Assembly: GCF_900186865.1 (NCBI RefSeq) | Contig: NZ_LT906480.1 | Span: forward strand, 452,001-516,000 | Source: Stenotrophomonas maltophilia | Lineage (GTDB): Bacteria; Pseudomonadota; Gammaproteobacteria; Xanthomonadales; Xanthomonadaceae | DNA length: 64,000 bases | Direction of reading: 5' to 3' | Shown: piece after piece, positions 23,172 through 31,103 of the stretch | Layout of the letters: every line of letters begins with the position of its first letter | Numbering within the stretch: the stretch's first letter is position 1 | Translations under genes and position numbers: made by a program | The notes under the pieces: generated by a model | Told to the model about the DNA's origin: nothing | Databases searched by the model: none | Seen by the model: the letters and a program-made list of their open reading frames with translations, nothing else

Positions 23172-24128
23172 TCATGCAGCCCTGCTTGAGTTCTGTCGCA
23201 GCAGCGCCTTCTTGATTTGGCTTGCAACCGACGCCGCAACGGGTGGAGGGAATGCATTGCCAATCTGCCGATAAGCTGCGGTCTTTCGTCCTGCAAATTC
23301 CCAAGCATCCGGAAAACCTTGGATACGAGCAGCCATCCGGGGCGTAAGCCGGGGCATTCCAACGAAATCAGTATCAGGTGCCTGGTCCCATAGGCCCATG
23401 CCATCAACTCCAAGCGCAGCCCAGGCCTTCTTGGCGCGAGTCGGGCCGAGATCGGGGCCGCCGTGCTTCTTAGAACCACCGACCAACGTAGGAGCAATCG
23501 CATTTGCTCCCTCCCGCCATGCGTCAACTTGATCCCAGCCCCTCGCGCCCATCAAATCATGCAGGAGCTCGCCAACAGTCTTCGGCGGCACTTCCGATGC
23601 TTCTGGCCAAGAGAAACCCGAGGCCAGCTCCTTTCGCATGCCAACAAATATAACGCGCGGACGAAGCTGGGAGACGCCGTAATCCGACGCGTGAAGCAAC
23701 CGCCAATCACCGACGTACCCCAGCTTCTTGAGATCTTTCTCGACGCCCTTTCTATAGTCCTCGAACTTTGGATCGAGGAGGCCGCGAACGTTTTCCAGCA
23801 TGATGGCTTGAGGGCGAACCTGGTCCACGATTCGAATGGCTTCAGGGAATAGATCACGCTCATCGTCGGCACCAAGCTGCTTTCCGGCCTTAGAAAAAGG
23901 AGGGCAGGGTACGCCGCCGGCAACGAGGTCCACACCCTTATATGGGGATGCGTCGAATTCGCGAAGATCACCCTCAATCACGTTCCAGCTCGGGCGGTTC
24001 AAGCGGAGCGTCTGGCATGCGGCCGGCTCCCATTCCACGAGCGCAGAGTGGTCGAAGCCGGCCATCTCTAGGCCAAGGCCTTGTCCGCCAGCACCGGCGC
24101 ACATCTCAAGGGAGGTGAATTGACTCAT
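23172..24128 (-). CDS. DNA (cytosine-5) methyltransferase, predicted GCCGGC specificity
   Basis: 318 residues with the ordered C5-methyltransferase motifs: I (CAGAGGQGLG, residues 10-19), IV (GGVPCPPFS, catalytic Cys75), VI (ENV, 112-114), VIII (QLRPRVIFVG) and X (QIGNAFPPPVA near the C-terminus). It lies between an NgoMIV-type and an NaeI-type endonuclease gene, both read in the same direction, so it should protect GCCGGC. It is the only methyltransferase in the island. A Vsr gene follows the usual logic of repairing deaminated 5-methylcytosine. Confidence 0.92.
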   Translation of the reverse strand: MSQFTSLEMCAGAGGQGLGLEMAGFDHSALVEWEPAACQTLRLNRPSWNVIEGDLREFDASPYKGVDLVAGGVPCPPFSKAGKQLGADDERDLFPEAIRIVDQVRPQAIMLENVRGLLDPKFEDYRKGVEKDLKKLGYVGDWRLLHASDYGVSQLRPRVIFVGMRKELASGFSWPEASEVPPKTVGELLHDLMGARGWDQVDAWREGANAIAPTLVGGSKKHGGPDLGPTRAKKAWAALGVDGMGLWDQAPDTDFVGMPRLTPRMAARIQGFPDAWEFAGRKTAAYRQIGNAFPPPVAASVASQIKKALLRQNSSRAA

Positions 24129-24530
24129 GTAGATCTCAGATCAGAAAGGAGCCCGGCAGGAGGGTGTCGCGCTGGATACAGCGCGAGCTCCTTAGAGCAC
24201 CAGGTGTTGGGTGGGGGCGGTGGGGTCAGCAAGTACACGCTGGCGCCGTATCAGATGCTGAGACTAGGGCAGGCGTGCCCCTAAGCCGCATGACAGTGCG
24301 TGGCGTGTCCAGATGCCTGGATTCCCCTTCTCTGGCAACTGCCAGCGTACCAAGCCTGATCGCTAGTGCAAGTGTTTGGAGTTCAGGACGCTTGGGACGT
24401 CATCCCTGCAGGTCAATTCCGCCAAATAGCTTCCGAAATCCCCGAGATGTCAAGGCCCGCGCTGGGCCACTGCGTAACGCAGTCAGCCGAGTCCTGGAAG
24501 CTGCTGGCTGTGAGCCTCTATAGCAAAGCC
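24129..24530. other. Gene-free region between methyltransferase and NaeI-type genes
   Basis: About 400 bases without a recognised gene. I looked for a small helix-turn-helix controller (C protein), which many restriction systems carry, and did not find one. The promoter of the methyltransferase is expected at the left end. Confidence 0.4.
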
Positions 24531-25349
24531 TTATGGGCTATCAGAGATCCTGAGGCTCAACCATTCATCTTTGGCTGCAGGGGTGAAGCCGTGGGCGATC
24601 ATGATCTCGCGGTCCGCGAGATAGGTGGCACAAAGGACCTGGTAGCCCTCCCTCCCCAGCGTTTCCTTCATCTCGCGAGCCCGCTTCACTGCATCCCTTT
24701 GCTGTGCTAACTGTTCGATGACGTCCCGTGGGATGAGAAGGCCCGTGGCCATGGTGAAGAGCGCGCGCACTCGCTGCCGCCCACTAGGCTGGGCCAAGAT
24801 TGCCGAGCGCACCACTTCAGGGAGATCCAGCATGAAGTTCCTGGGCATCGGACCTTCTACAAGCCATCGAATCTGCGCCTTACCGGCAGCGGAGATGGAC
24901 TTCTTCCCGTCTCTGTTCTGGCCATTGGTCAGTACTGCTGGGGTCATTCTCAACAGGCCGAGCCAGCAAAGCCCCTTCACATCGTCCGCGCGGACAAGCA
25001 TGCAAAGCTGCCCAACCGCCTCCTGCGGGATCATCCAATCGTTCTTGACAGTGAATTTGGTATCAACCTCGTGGCCGGCAATTAGATTGTCCAATAAGAC
25101 TCCTCGCTCCAGGGCCAAGGCTTTGCGGAGCAGGATCTCGACCTTTGTGCCGATGTAAGTCTTTTCTGTTTTCTCTAGCTGATCAATGCAAAATCGCCCC
25201 GTACGGGGCGCGTCAATCACTTCGTCGAACGCCGTGCGGAGCGCTTGCCCCACTTTGCTCAGCAGAGCAGGGTCGCGTGAGAGAGCAGCCGCAACCTGCT
25301 CTAAAGCGGGGTCATCCAGCTGAGGAACTTGTGAAAAAAGGCCATTCAT
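24531..25349 (-). CDS. NaeI-type type II restriction endonuclease (GCCGGC)
   Basis: 272 residues. The N-terminal endonuclease domain matches NaeI, which cuts GCC^GGC and needs two sites. Visible residues are YIGTKVEILLRKAL (Glu71), VLLDNLIAGHEVDTKFT (Asp87, Asp96, Lys98) and WMIPQEAVGQLCML. These positions are one off the catalytic Glu70/Asp86/Asp95/Lys97 of NaeI as I recall them. The C-terminal part (about 165-272) corresponds to the NaeI topoisomerase-like DNA-binding domain. NaeI is 317 residues, so this member is shorter. It is unrelated to the NgoMIV-type enzyme encoded 1.5 kb away, yet has the same expected target. Confidence 0.85.
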   Translation of the reverse strand: MNGLFSQVPQLDDPALEQVAAALSRDPALLSKVGQALRTAFDEVIDAPRTGRFCIDQLEKTEKTYIGTKVEILLRKALALERGVLLDNLIAGHEVDTKFTVKNDWMIPQEAVGQLCMLVRADDVKGLCWLGLLRMTPAVLTNGQNRDGKKSISAAGKAQIRWLVEGPMPRNFMLDLPEVVRSAILAQPSGRQRVRALFTMATGLLIPRDVIEQLAQQRDAVKRAREMKETLGREGYQVLCATYLADREIMIAHGFTPAAKDEWLSLRISDSP

Positions 25350-25443
25350 TGAACCCTTCTATCACAATGTGGGCAATTTACGTAAGGTTATGTCGTGTCC
25401 GGCCCATAGTTAGCCGCTGCCCAATTCTCGTGATCCTGAGTTG

Positions 25444-25863
25444 TCAGTCGGGCCGCAACAATCTGACTATGCGATCGATCTCTCGGGCTCGATCCGCTTC
25501 CCGCTTGATCTTGCACTCCCAAACAGTAATCACCTTCCAGCCTGCGGCCCTTAAGCGGCGCGCTGACCTACGGTCGCGCCGGACATTCGCTTCCAGCTTG
25601 GGTGACCAGTAGCGCGCGTTAGTTCCCGGCCTCCTTCCGTTCAAGCAACTGTGCAGATGCCAGAAGCAGCCATGCACGAAGATGACGGTTCTGTACTTCG
25701 GTAGCACGATATCTGGTCGTCCAGGAAGCCCGCTTCCTCCCAGCACATACCGAAAACCTCGAGCATGCATAGCTTTGCGTAGCCACAGCTCAGGTTTGGT
25801 ATCTGAGCTGCGAATCCTGGACATTCGTTCGCTTCGTGCTTCAGGGCTAAGAATGTCGGGCAT
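25444..25863 (-). CDS. vsr: Very short patch repair endonuclease
   Basis: 139 residues, the usual Vsr length. It carries the full active-site set at the same numbers as E. coli Vsr: Glu25 (TKPELWLRK), Asp51 (PDIVLPKYR), and His64 and His69 in FVHGCFWHLH (62-71). Vsr nicks 5' of T in T:G mismatches that arise when 5-methylcytosine deaminates. Its place next to the C5-methyltransferase and two endonucleases fits a dedicated repair function for the methylated target. Confidence 0.95.
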   Translation of the reverse strand: MPDILSPEARSERMSRIRSSDTKPELWLRKAMHARGFRYVLGGSGLPGRPDIVLPKYRTVIFVHGCFWHLHSCLNGRRPGTNARYWSPKLEANVRRDRRSARRLRAAGWKVITVWECKIKREADRAREIDRIVRLLRPD

Positions 25864-25959
25864 CGTCCTGCCTCGGGTCTTCTGAGATAAAGCACACTCT
25901 CGCTTATTTCAGCTCTCGGTAGATAGCAAGTGAACGTTCCATTGGTCCCGCACTGCTTC

Positions 25960-26727
25960 CTACCACTGGCACTGCGATCGATGCCAACTGATTGATTCCT
26001 GGCAGGCTGACAGCTCAGACGGCATGGGAATGCTCAACTCACGGCCATCCAACTCGAAGTAGGTTGATTGCTGGAGAGCAGGCGCCACGGCGATCCGCAG
26101 AGAGCCGGGGTTGATGGCTATCAGATACAAATCGAACAGAGTGTGCACATCGGCACGGAGCAAAAGACCGTTCCTGACATCGTTGCTCTTTAGGCCTGAG
26201 TAGGGCTGGATGTGGGCCGCCTCGAGCGCATCGACCACATCGCATCCCGTCATAGCACAGCAGCCGCCGTATGCGTCCAGCAGTGCCTTGCGGAAGGCAG
26301 GCTGCCCGCGGCGCCGAACGATAGCTGCCAGCACACGTTGCCTCTCGTCCACCTCGTCTGTTGGAGAGAAACTACCAGATGCCTCCGCCGCTTTGGCCTC
26401 CTGCTCCAACAGTCCCTTTGTAGGACCAGAGACCGACGTGAGCGTCTCACAGGAAAGCCCGAGGAGCATGGCAAGTTTCGGCTCAACCCTCGCACCCACG
26501 TTCGATGCTGGGAGAAGCCCGGGTAGCCAAGGTTTGCCTGCCTGATCTAGAACATGGGAAATGTTCTGCATGCGGTATTCCCACGCCTTGGGCGTGCGTC
26601 CGTGGCGGGTTGCCAGTTCCCGATAGACCCTTGCCTTCTCAAGGGCTGATCCACTAGCAAGTCGGGCCTCCATTTGGCGATACGCCTCAACGGCAGCAGC
26701 CAATTCGTCGTCAGTCCACCTGCTCAC
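25960..26727 (-). CDS. HNH endonuclease
   Basis: 255 residues. The C-terminal HNH nuclease has GGCCAMTGCDV, then EAAHIQPYSG (first His), VRNGLLLRADVHTLFD (Asn and last His). The N-terminal 100 residues form a separate domain beginning SRWTDDELAAAVEAYRQM, probably target recognition. This combination is common next to restriction systems and often represents a modification-independent or -dependent HNH restriction enzyme. It is the last gene of the defence island and is on the same strand as the restriction genes. Confidence 0.85.
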   Translation of the reverse strand: MSRWTDDELAAAVEAYRQMEARLASGSALEKARVYRELATRHGRTPKAWEYRMQNISHVLDQAGKPWLPGLLPASNVGARVEPKLAMLLGLSCETLTSVSGPTKGLLEQEAKAAEASGSFSPTDEVDERQRVLAAIVRRRGQPAFRKALLDAYGGCCAMTGCDVVDALEAAHIQPYSGLKSNDVRNGLLLRADVHTLFDLYLIAINPGSLRIAVAPALQQSTYFELDGRELSIPMPSELSACQESISWHRSQCQW

Positions 26728-26894
26728 ACCCTTCCCTGTCCGCGACCGCGCGTGGCGCTCCTGGGGAAAGTATGCCGTAAACGATGCAATGAGCCGCTAA
26801 TGGCTTGAGGCGGAGGAGCGTAGTGTGTCAGCGCAAACCGCAGACTGTTCAGGCCCGTCGATGCATCCAGTACGTGGAGTTCGGTTGCAAAGCC

Positions 26895-27251
26895 CTAATC
26901 GGCCGGAAGTAGTCGGCTACTCCAGCGCTGGAGTAGAGGTTGAACGCAAGCCGTCTCACTGGCTCGGCCTATGAAGCCTAGGATGAGCAACTGTGATGAC
27001 GAGTTGTCCACCAGCAGAGCGGGCTCACCTAGGCAAGTGAGTTCGAAGTACCTTGCTTCAAAGCGTCCGGCACCAAGCGTTGCATCTTCAGCCGCTAGGC
27101 TTAGGGCTTCCTCGCGCATGACAGCAAATTCGGTAGCCGAGACCTTGGGGTAAGTCTTCAGCTCCAAATCGCCTTTTGGCAAGTGGAAGTGGGCGAGCGC
27201 TGAACCAATCAGCGCTGCTAAGCACAGTACTGCGTACGTCAGAGACTTCAT
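26895..27251 (-). CDS. Small secreted hypothetical protein
   Basis: 118 residues with a signal peptide (cleavage after ALA, residue about 20). The mature part has two cysteines (ELTCLG and ETACVQ) that could form a disulfide, and the run LLILGFIG. No family recognised. It is separated from the HNH gene by 167 bases on the same strand. Confidence 0.6.
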   Translation of the reverse strand: MKSLTYAVLCLAALIGSALAHFHLPKGDLELKTYPKVSATEFAVMREEALSLAAEDATLGAGRFEARYFELTCLGEPALLVDNSSSQLLILGFIGRASETACVQPLLQRWSSRLLPAD

Positions 27252-27337
27252 TGGAAGTCCTGCAGATCAGAGGCGAACGGATAATGGGGCCGCGACGATA
27301 GCCTGCAGCCCATTGCTTAAGGCTCAAGCCTTAGGCG

Positions 27338-27706
27338 CTACTCCCGCACCTGCAACCGCTCAGTCACCTGCGCAGTCAACGCCACACACGCCATCTTCAA
27401 CCCTTCCATCACCCGATCTCCCAGGTACTCCTCGGGCGCTCCATTCTGCCGAGTCCGCTCCGCAGCCAGCATCAGCTCCGCCACCACGCGCAGCCCCGCC
27501 AGCGCGCAATCCGCATCCGCCAGCTGAAGACACCGCCCAGGCAGTTGATGCCGCTCCGGCCAAGGCTGGCCATCCGCAGCCGTACCGGTGCCGATGCGGT
27601 GCAGCGTGGCGACGAAGGAGTTTGGGTCGGGTGAGGGTTCGCGCTCGGTCTTGGCGTTGTCCGGATCGTACTGCGCGTGCAGGGAACGGAAGTCCGATGT
27701 GTTCAT
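27338..27706 (-). CDS. Small hypothetical protein behind a structured leader
   Basis: 122 residues. The N-terminal half is polar and proline-rich. The C-terminal half is helical, with CLQLADADCALAGLRVVAEL and APEEYLGDRVMEGLKMACVAL, a pattern that recalls the small DUF3077-like proteins (tentative). The ATG at 27706 is chosen because the structured leader ends about 30 bases upstream; longer versions of this frame would translate the leader. It shares leader architecture with the gene at 10859. Confidence 0.65.
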   Translation of the reverse strand: MNTSDFRSLHAQYDPDNAKTEREPSPDPNSFVATLHRIGTGTAADGQPWPERHQLPGRCLQLADADCALAGLRVVAELMLAAERTRQNGAPEEYLGDRVMEGLKMACVALTAQVTERLQVRE

Positions 27707-27736
27707 GGCAATGCTCCGTACAGGACAGATAGCAGC

Positions 27737-27825
27737 GCCACCGATAAAGGTGGCGGACGGTGCGGGCTCGAAAACCGGTGAATACCCAAGCCGGCGGGCC
27801 CGAAGGCCCCCACGCACCGCCCGCC
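27737..27825 (-). ncRNA. Structured 5' leader, second copy of the three-way junction
   Basis: Read on the minus strand: outer stem 27813-27825 pairs with 27752-27764 (GGCGGGCGGTGCG with CGCACCGTCCGCC). Inside are a hairpin 27796-27809 with a TTCG loop and a hairpin 27775-27794 closed by CCGG/CCGG. A competing hairpin 27737-27754 (GCCACC/GGTGGC) uses the last bases of the outer arm. This is the same design as 10737-10832 with other loops and compensating pairs. Confidence 0.65.
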
Positions 27826-27960
27826 ATGGAACGCGAACGGATTGCCAGTCGGCGCCATCCGAGGATGACGCCGACTGGCAAGCGTAAAGCACTGGGTATT
27901 CAGACGGGTTTTCGAGTCCCGCGCCACCCTTTTCCGGTGGCACGCCAAGAGATACCCGTA
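27826..27960. repeat. Inverted-repeat region mirroring the leader
   Basis: A 13-base perfect inverted repeat (27842-27854 with 27869-27881) lies between the leader and an inverted partial copy of it: GGGTATTCA at about 27895 with GGGTTTTCGAG and GCCACC...GGTGGC near 27925-27945. It looks as if a second leader once faced the plus strand; no gene follows it there. Confidence 0.55.
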
Positions 27961-28159
27961 CAGCTACCAAATGCCAAGAAACTGCAGAACCGACGATTGC
28001 CAGTCCTGACGCTTTCGGCATTGTCGCACACGGTGTTAAGCCAGCAAGCGATTGCGCTGCAACGGTCTTGGAGGGCTTGGCGTTATTGGCCCCAAGCGCA
28101 GGATTACTCGCAGTCAGCGCCTTGGCGCAGGGCCGATCGCGACAGATTGGACCAGCGGT

Positions 28160-28585
28160 TCAGCCGGGCGGCGCCTCGGCCGGAGGCACGAAGCTCAAAC
28201 GCACCCGAACCCGCGCATGTCGCGCGACGCCATCAACCACAACCGGATCAAAGCGCTACTTGTCCACTGCGGTAAGGGCCGCACGATCAAGCTCCCGCAG
28301 TCCGCTGGACCGCGCCACCATCACGTTGGAAACGTGGCCCAGCTCATTCAGTTGAGCAACCAACAGCACCTGCATGGGAGCCTGCAGGAAGGTATCGGGT
28401 GGCGTGGCAGGGGCCGTTGAATACTCAATGGCAGGCGCCTGCTGCAGCTCGAAGGTGGGGTTGTCACCGCGCTCCACGAACACTTCACTGGAAACCTGCG
28501 GGTTTGCCGCCATGGCCATGGCAGGTGTAGCGCCCAGCAGCATCAGAACGAAGTCCAGTGCCAGGGTAGTGTTCAAACGGGGCAC
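28160..28585 (-). pseudogene. TonB C-terminal-domain protein interrupted by an amber codon
   Basis: From a GTG start (28585) the frame has a signal peptide (LDFVLMLLGATPAMAMA) and a TonB-like C-terminal domain: MQVLLVAQLNELGHVSNVMVARSSG, then ALTAVDK, a TAG codon at 28258-28256, and in the same frame RFDPVVVDGVARHARVRVRLSF to a TGA at 28162-28160. In this family the residue before RFxP is nearly always Trp (TGG), so the stop is most simply a TGG to TAG change. Full length would be 141 residues. It may be a decayed gene or a sequence variant. Confidence 0.7.
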
Positions 28586-28676
28586 ACGTGGTTTCCATTC
28601 CGGTGCGCTGCCAGCGTAGCGGCCATCCCTTGGCATCGCTTGCCTTGAATGCCGGCGTGCGGGATTTCTGCGCGGC

Positions 28677-28886
28677 TCACATAGGCGCGCCCGGCCGTGG
28701 CCACAGCGCATCGTCGCGCTCCAGGTCGTAGTCGCTGCCAAACGCCAGCGCCGCCTCGCGCGGTGGGAGGTCTGCGTAGCAGCCCAGCAGGTAGTCATCC
28801 ATGCCGGCATCGCTATGGTCGATGGCGAACAGGTGGAGGAGCTCCTTGTCAAAGGCTTCCAGCCATGTGGGGTGGATCTTGGTCAT
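28677..28886 (-). CDS. Small acidic hypothetical protein
   Basis: 69 residues from the second ATG, which has GGAGG at proper spacing; an ATG six bases earlier abuts the Shine-Dalgarno and is less likely. The sequence is acidic with the segments TWLEAFDKELLHLF, YLLGCYADLPPREAALAFG and YDLERDDALW. Similar small proteins are, I believe, common in Xanthomonadaceae, but no function is known. No signal peptide. Confidence 0.6.
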   Translation of the reverse strand: MTKIHPTWLEAFDKELLHLFAIDHSDAGMDDYLLGCYADLPPREAALAFGSDYDLERDDALWPRPGAPM

Positions 28887-28997
28887 GGGCATCCTCCAGT
28901 GGGGACGGGGGGAGGCTTAGGCCTGTCTCAGCGGCTGTGACGGTGCGGCCCCGCCCAAATTTGGCGGGGCCGCATCCGCTTCGCTTTCGGCCGTTGA

Positions 28998-29204
28998 TCA
29001 ACTCGTATGGCAAGCTGCAGCGCAAGTGGCACAGCCATTCGACTGCCGGTACCACCTCCGGGCTTCAGCAACGGCCGTCCTACAGCTGGTGTGCAAGCCG
29101 AGGTCCTGTGTGGACTGGGCGCGAGCAAGCCAATAGCATCCCTGTTTATGCACCTCATGGTCTCCATTGGCCTGCGGCGTTCTGTTCACAAAGTAGCGGT
29201 CCAT
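28998..29204 (-). CDS. Small cysteine-rich conserved protein
   Basis: 68 residues. The pattern YFVNRTPQANGDHEVHK, GCYWL, then QSNGCATCAAACHTS at the C-terminus is that of a widespread small bacterial protein family of unknown function in which an NGDHEVH motif and a C-x2-C-x3-C-H end are conserved. The Cys/His set suggests metal binding. GGGAG precedes the ATG. The function is unknown. Confidence 0.65.
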   Translation of the reverse strand: MDRYFVNRTPQANGDHEVHKQGCYWLARAQSTQDLGLHTSCRTAVAEARRWYRQSNGCATCAAACHTS

Positions 29205-29383
29205 TTACTACTCCCTATGCGTGTACGGTAAGCGCACCATTGCGCGTGGTCGACTTTGATCACTCCCAGTCGCAGGAGCCGCGACGCAGCGAACTTCGTC
29301 GCAGAATCATCTGCGGCCGGGGTGTATAAGTACGGGCGAAGGCGCCTTCAACGTCTTCGATGAGCCTTGGAAGAGGAAAAGCG

Positions 29384-30022
29384 ATGTTTCGACAAGGAAG
29401 ATGGTTGGTCTGCCTGGCCTTGATACTGTCAGGTTCCCTGCTGAGCGGCTGCCGAGCCAGCTCGGAGGCGGTACCCGGGCCGCGTGCTCCGGCAGAGAAC
29501 GGGACCCTGGTGCCCTTCGTCAGGCCGCTGCCGCTGGTAGCAATGACCACACCCATGGTGGTCGAGTTCACCCTACCGCCCCCAGGGAAAAGCTCCTCGC
29601 CAACCTTGTTTCTTGGAATCCGGGTGGGTGGAGAAGACGGGCTGAAATCACTGAATACGAGCCGTGAGATCCGCAGTATGGGCCTACCCGCCGAGGTGAA
29701 ACTGGAGCGGCTGGAGGCGCAGAAGCGCATTCCTGTTCCGTTGGTGAGGGTGGAGTCGGTGGCAGGCACGCCCGCGCGTATTGAGCCCATCGGACCCACG
29801 GGCCGGGTGGAAGCCGGGTGGTTGGATGACGTCGATCATCAGTCTCTGCAGTCAGCAGGATTGGAGACGCCTGACAGTCACCACACACAACTTGCCCTCG
29901 CTTGGGCTCAGGAACTGCAGCCTGGCCACTACAGGCTGAGCATGCAGATACTGAAGCCTGATGATCGATTGGCGGCCACGCAAGCCGAGTTGCTGGTGGC
30001 CTACGTAAACAAGTCGAAGTAG
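29384..30022 (+). CDS. Lipoprotein, probable immunity protein of the adjacent effector
   Basis: 212 residues from the ATG with GGAAGAGG upstream. A lipobox LSGC places the lipidated cysteine near residue 23, after a hydrophobic signal. The mature part has no recognised domain. Its stop is nine bases before the ATG of an X-T4SS effector. Xanthomonadales effectors secreted by the bacteria-killing type IV system are typically paired with a periplasmic lipoprotein immunity gene directly upstream, so this assignment follows from position and localisation, not from sequence similarity. Confidence 0.65.
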   Translation: MFRQGRWLVCLALILSGSLLSGCRASSEAVPGPRAPAENGTLVPFVRPLPLVAMTTPMVVEFTLPPPGKSSSPTLFLGIRVGGEDGLKSLNTSREIRSMGLPAEVKLERLEAQKRIPVPLVRVESVAGTPARIEPIGPTGRVEAGWLDDVDHQSLQSAGLETPDSHHTQLALAWAQELQPGHYRLSMQILKPDDRLAATQAELLVAYVNKSK

Positions 30023-30031
30023 GAGTGCGTC

Positions 30032-30970
30032 ATGGACGACAAGTACACAGTCACAATCTTCGTTGCCGCTCCCGGCACGCCGCTGCTGGCTGGAGGGACA
30101 TCCAGCGCCGGCCACGTATACTACAAAGTGGCACATGGCAAGGACGAGGTGAGCTTTGGCTTTGCACCCATCGAGCATGGCGTCGTGACTGGGCCTGGAA
30201 TGGTCTACAACAATGACGCCGAGCAGTACAAAGACCCGTACTACACGCGGACGATGGAAATCAGCAAGCGGCAGTACGACAAGCTGGTGGAATTTGGCAC
30301 AAAGCCCGGCGAGCATGGATTCAGTACTGAGTATCACGGGGTGGAAAACAGCTGTATCGACTACACGTGGGGCGCACTGAATCACGCCGGCCTTCATCGA
30401 ACCAACCTTCTCTTTATGCAGGACAAGAGCTTCGAAGGTGGCCTGAAACCGCTCAGCAATGTGGAGTACATCCGCAGCATCCGCGCGCCCTTTCCAGATA
30501 GCGCGCTGAATAGCGAGCACTACAACAAAATGCCGGAGAGAACGTTGATGCAGCGAATCATCAGCGATGAGCGACTGCCGCAGGGCGATCGCGATATGCT
30601 CGATTCCATCCGCAAGGGAATAGCGGGCATTGATGAGGCGCATGGCCGCTCCTACGATGGGACCAGCGAGCGGATGTCAGTGGGCTTGTTGGCCACGGCC
30701 AAGGAGAGCGGGCTGGAGCATGTCGACCATGTGGTATTGGGCAATGCTCCAAGCGATGGTTCGCCGCAGCGACTGTTCGTCGTGCAGGGGGAGCTCAACG
30801 ATCCTGCCCATGTGCGAGCTTCGATGACGGCGGAGGAGGCTGCGCGAACACCGGTGGAGCAGTCATTCGCCAAGGTCGAGCAGATTTCGCAGACCCAGCA
30901 GGAGCGCGCCTTGTTGGCGCCGCAGGAGCCGGCCCTGGAACAAACCCGGGCGCCGCTGCAGATGGGCTGA
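30032..30970 (+). CDS. X-T4SS effector: NlpC/P60-like (permuted) domain plus XVIPCD
   Basis: 312 residues. The N-terminal domain (1-165) has a His in AGHVYYKV (His28) and a later Cys in ENSCIDYTWGALNHAGL (Cys108), the order seen in circularly permuted NlpC/P60 (LRAT/YiiX-like) cysteine hydrolases. The C-terminal part (about 180-290) is an XVIPCD secretion domain: GDRDMLDSIRKGIAGIDEAH, LEHVDHVVLG, LFVVQGELNDPAHVRA and TPVEQS, with a Gln-rich tail. It is predicted to be injected into rival bacteria and to attack peptidoglycan or another envelope amide. AGGAG precedes the ATG; the upstream lipoprotein is the likely immunity partner. A second, related effector follows. Confidence 0.8.
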   Translation: MDDKYTVTIFVAAPGTPLLAGGTSSAGHVYYKVAHGKDEVSFGFAPIEHGVVTGPGMVYNNDAEQYKDPYYTRTMEISKRQYDKLVEFGTKPGEHGFSTEYHGVENSCIDYTWGALNHAGLHRTNLLFMQDKSFEGGLKPLSNVEYIRSIRAPFPDSALNSEHYNKMPERTLMQRIISDERLPQGDRDMLDSIRKGIAGIDEAHGRSYDGTSERMSVGLLATAKESGLEHVDHVVLGNAPSDGSPQRLFVVQGELNDPAHVRASMTAEEAARTPVEQSFAKVEQISQTQQERALLAPQEPALEQTRAPLQMG

Positions 30971-31103
30971 CTTCCAGCGACTGCACGGAAGATCACAGTT
31001 TCGAGCGCCTTGGCCTCGAAACTGCTTCCATCTCCACCTGCCTCCCATCCCACCTATGCCATCATCCAGCCAGGACCGCAGCACCCATCAAGGCTGAACA
31101 GGC

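Noticed and set aside
23014..23304. A 96-codon minus-strand frame between the restriction genes
   Set aside because: It overlaps the end of the methyltransferase gene in another frame and has no similarity to controller proteins.
24164..24710. Plus-strand frames near the NaeI-type gene as a controller protein
   Set aside because: No helix-turn-helix pattern, and they overlap the minus-strand gene.
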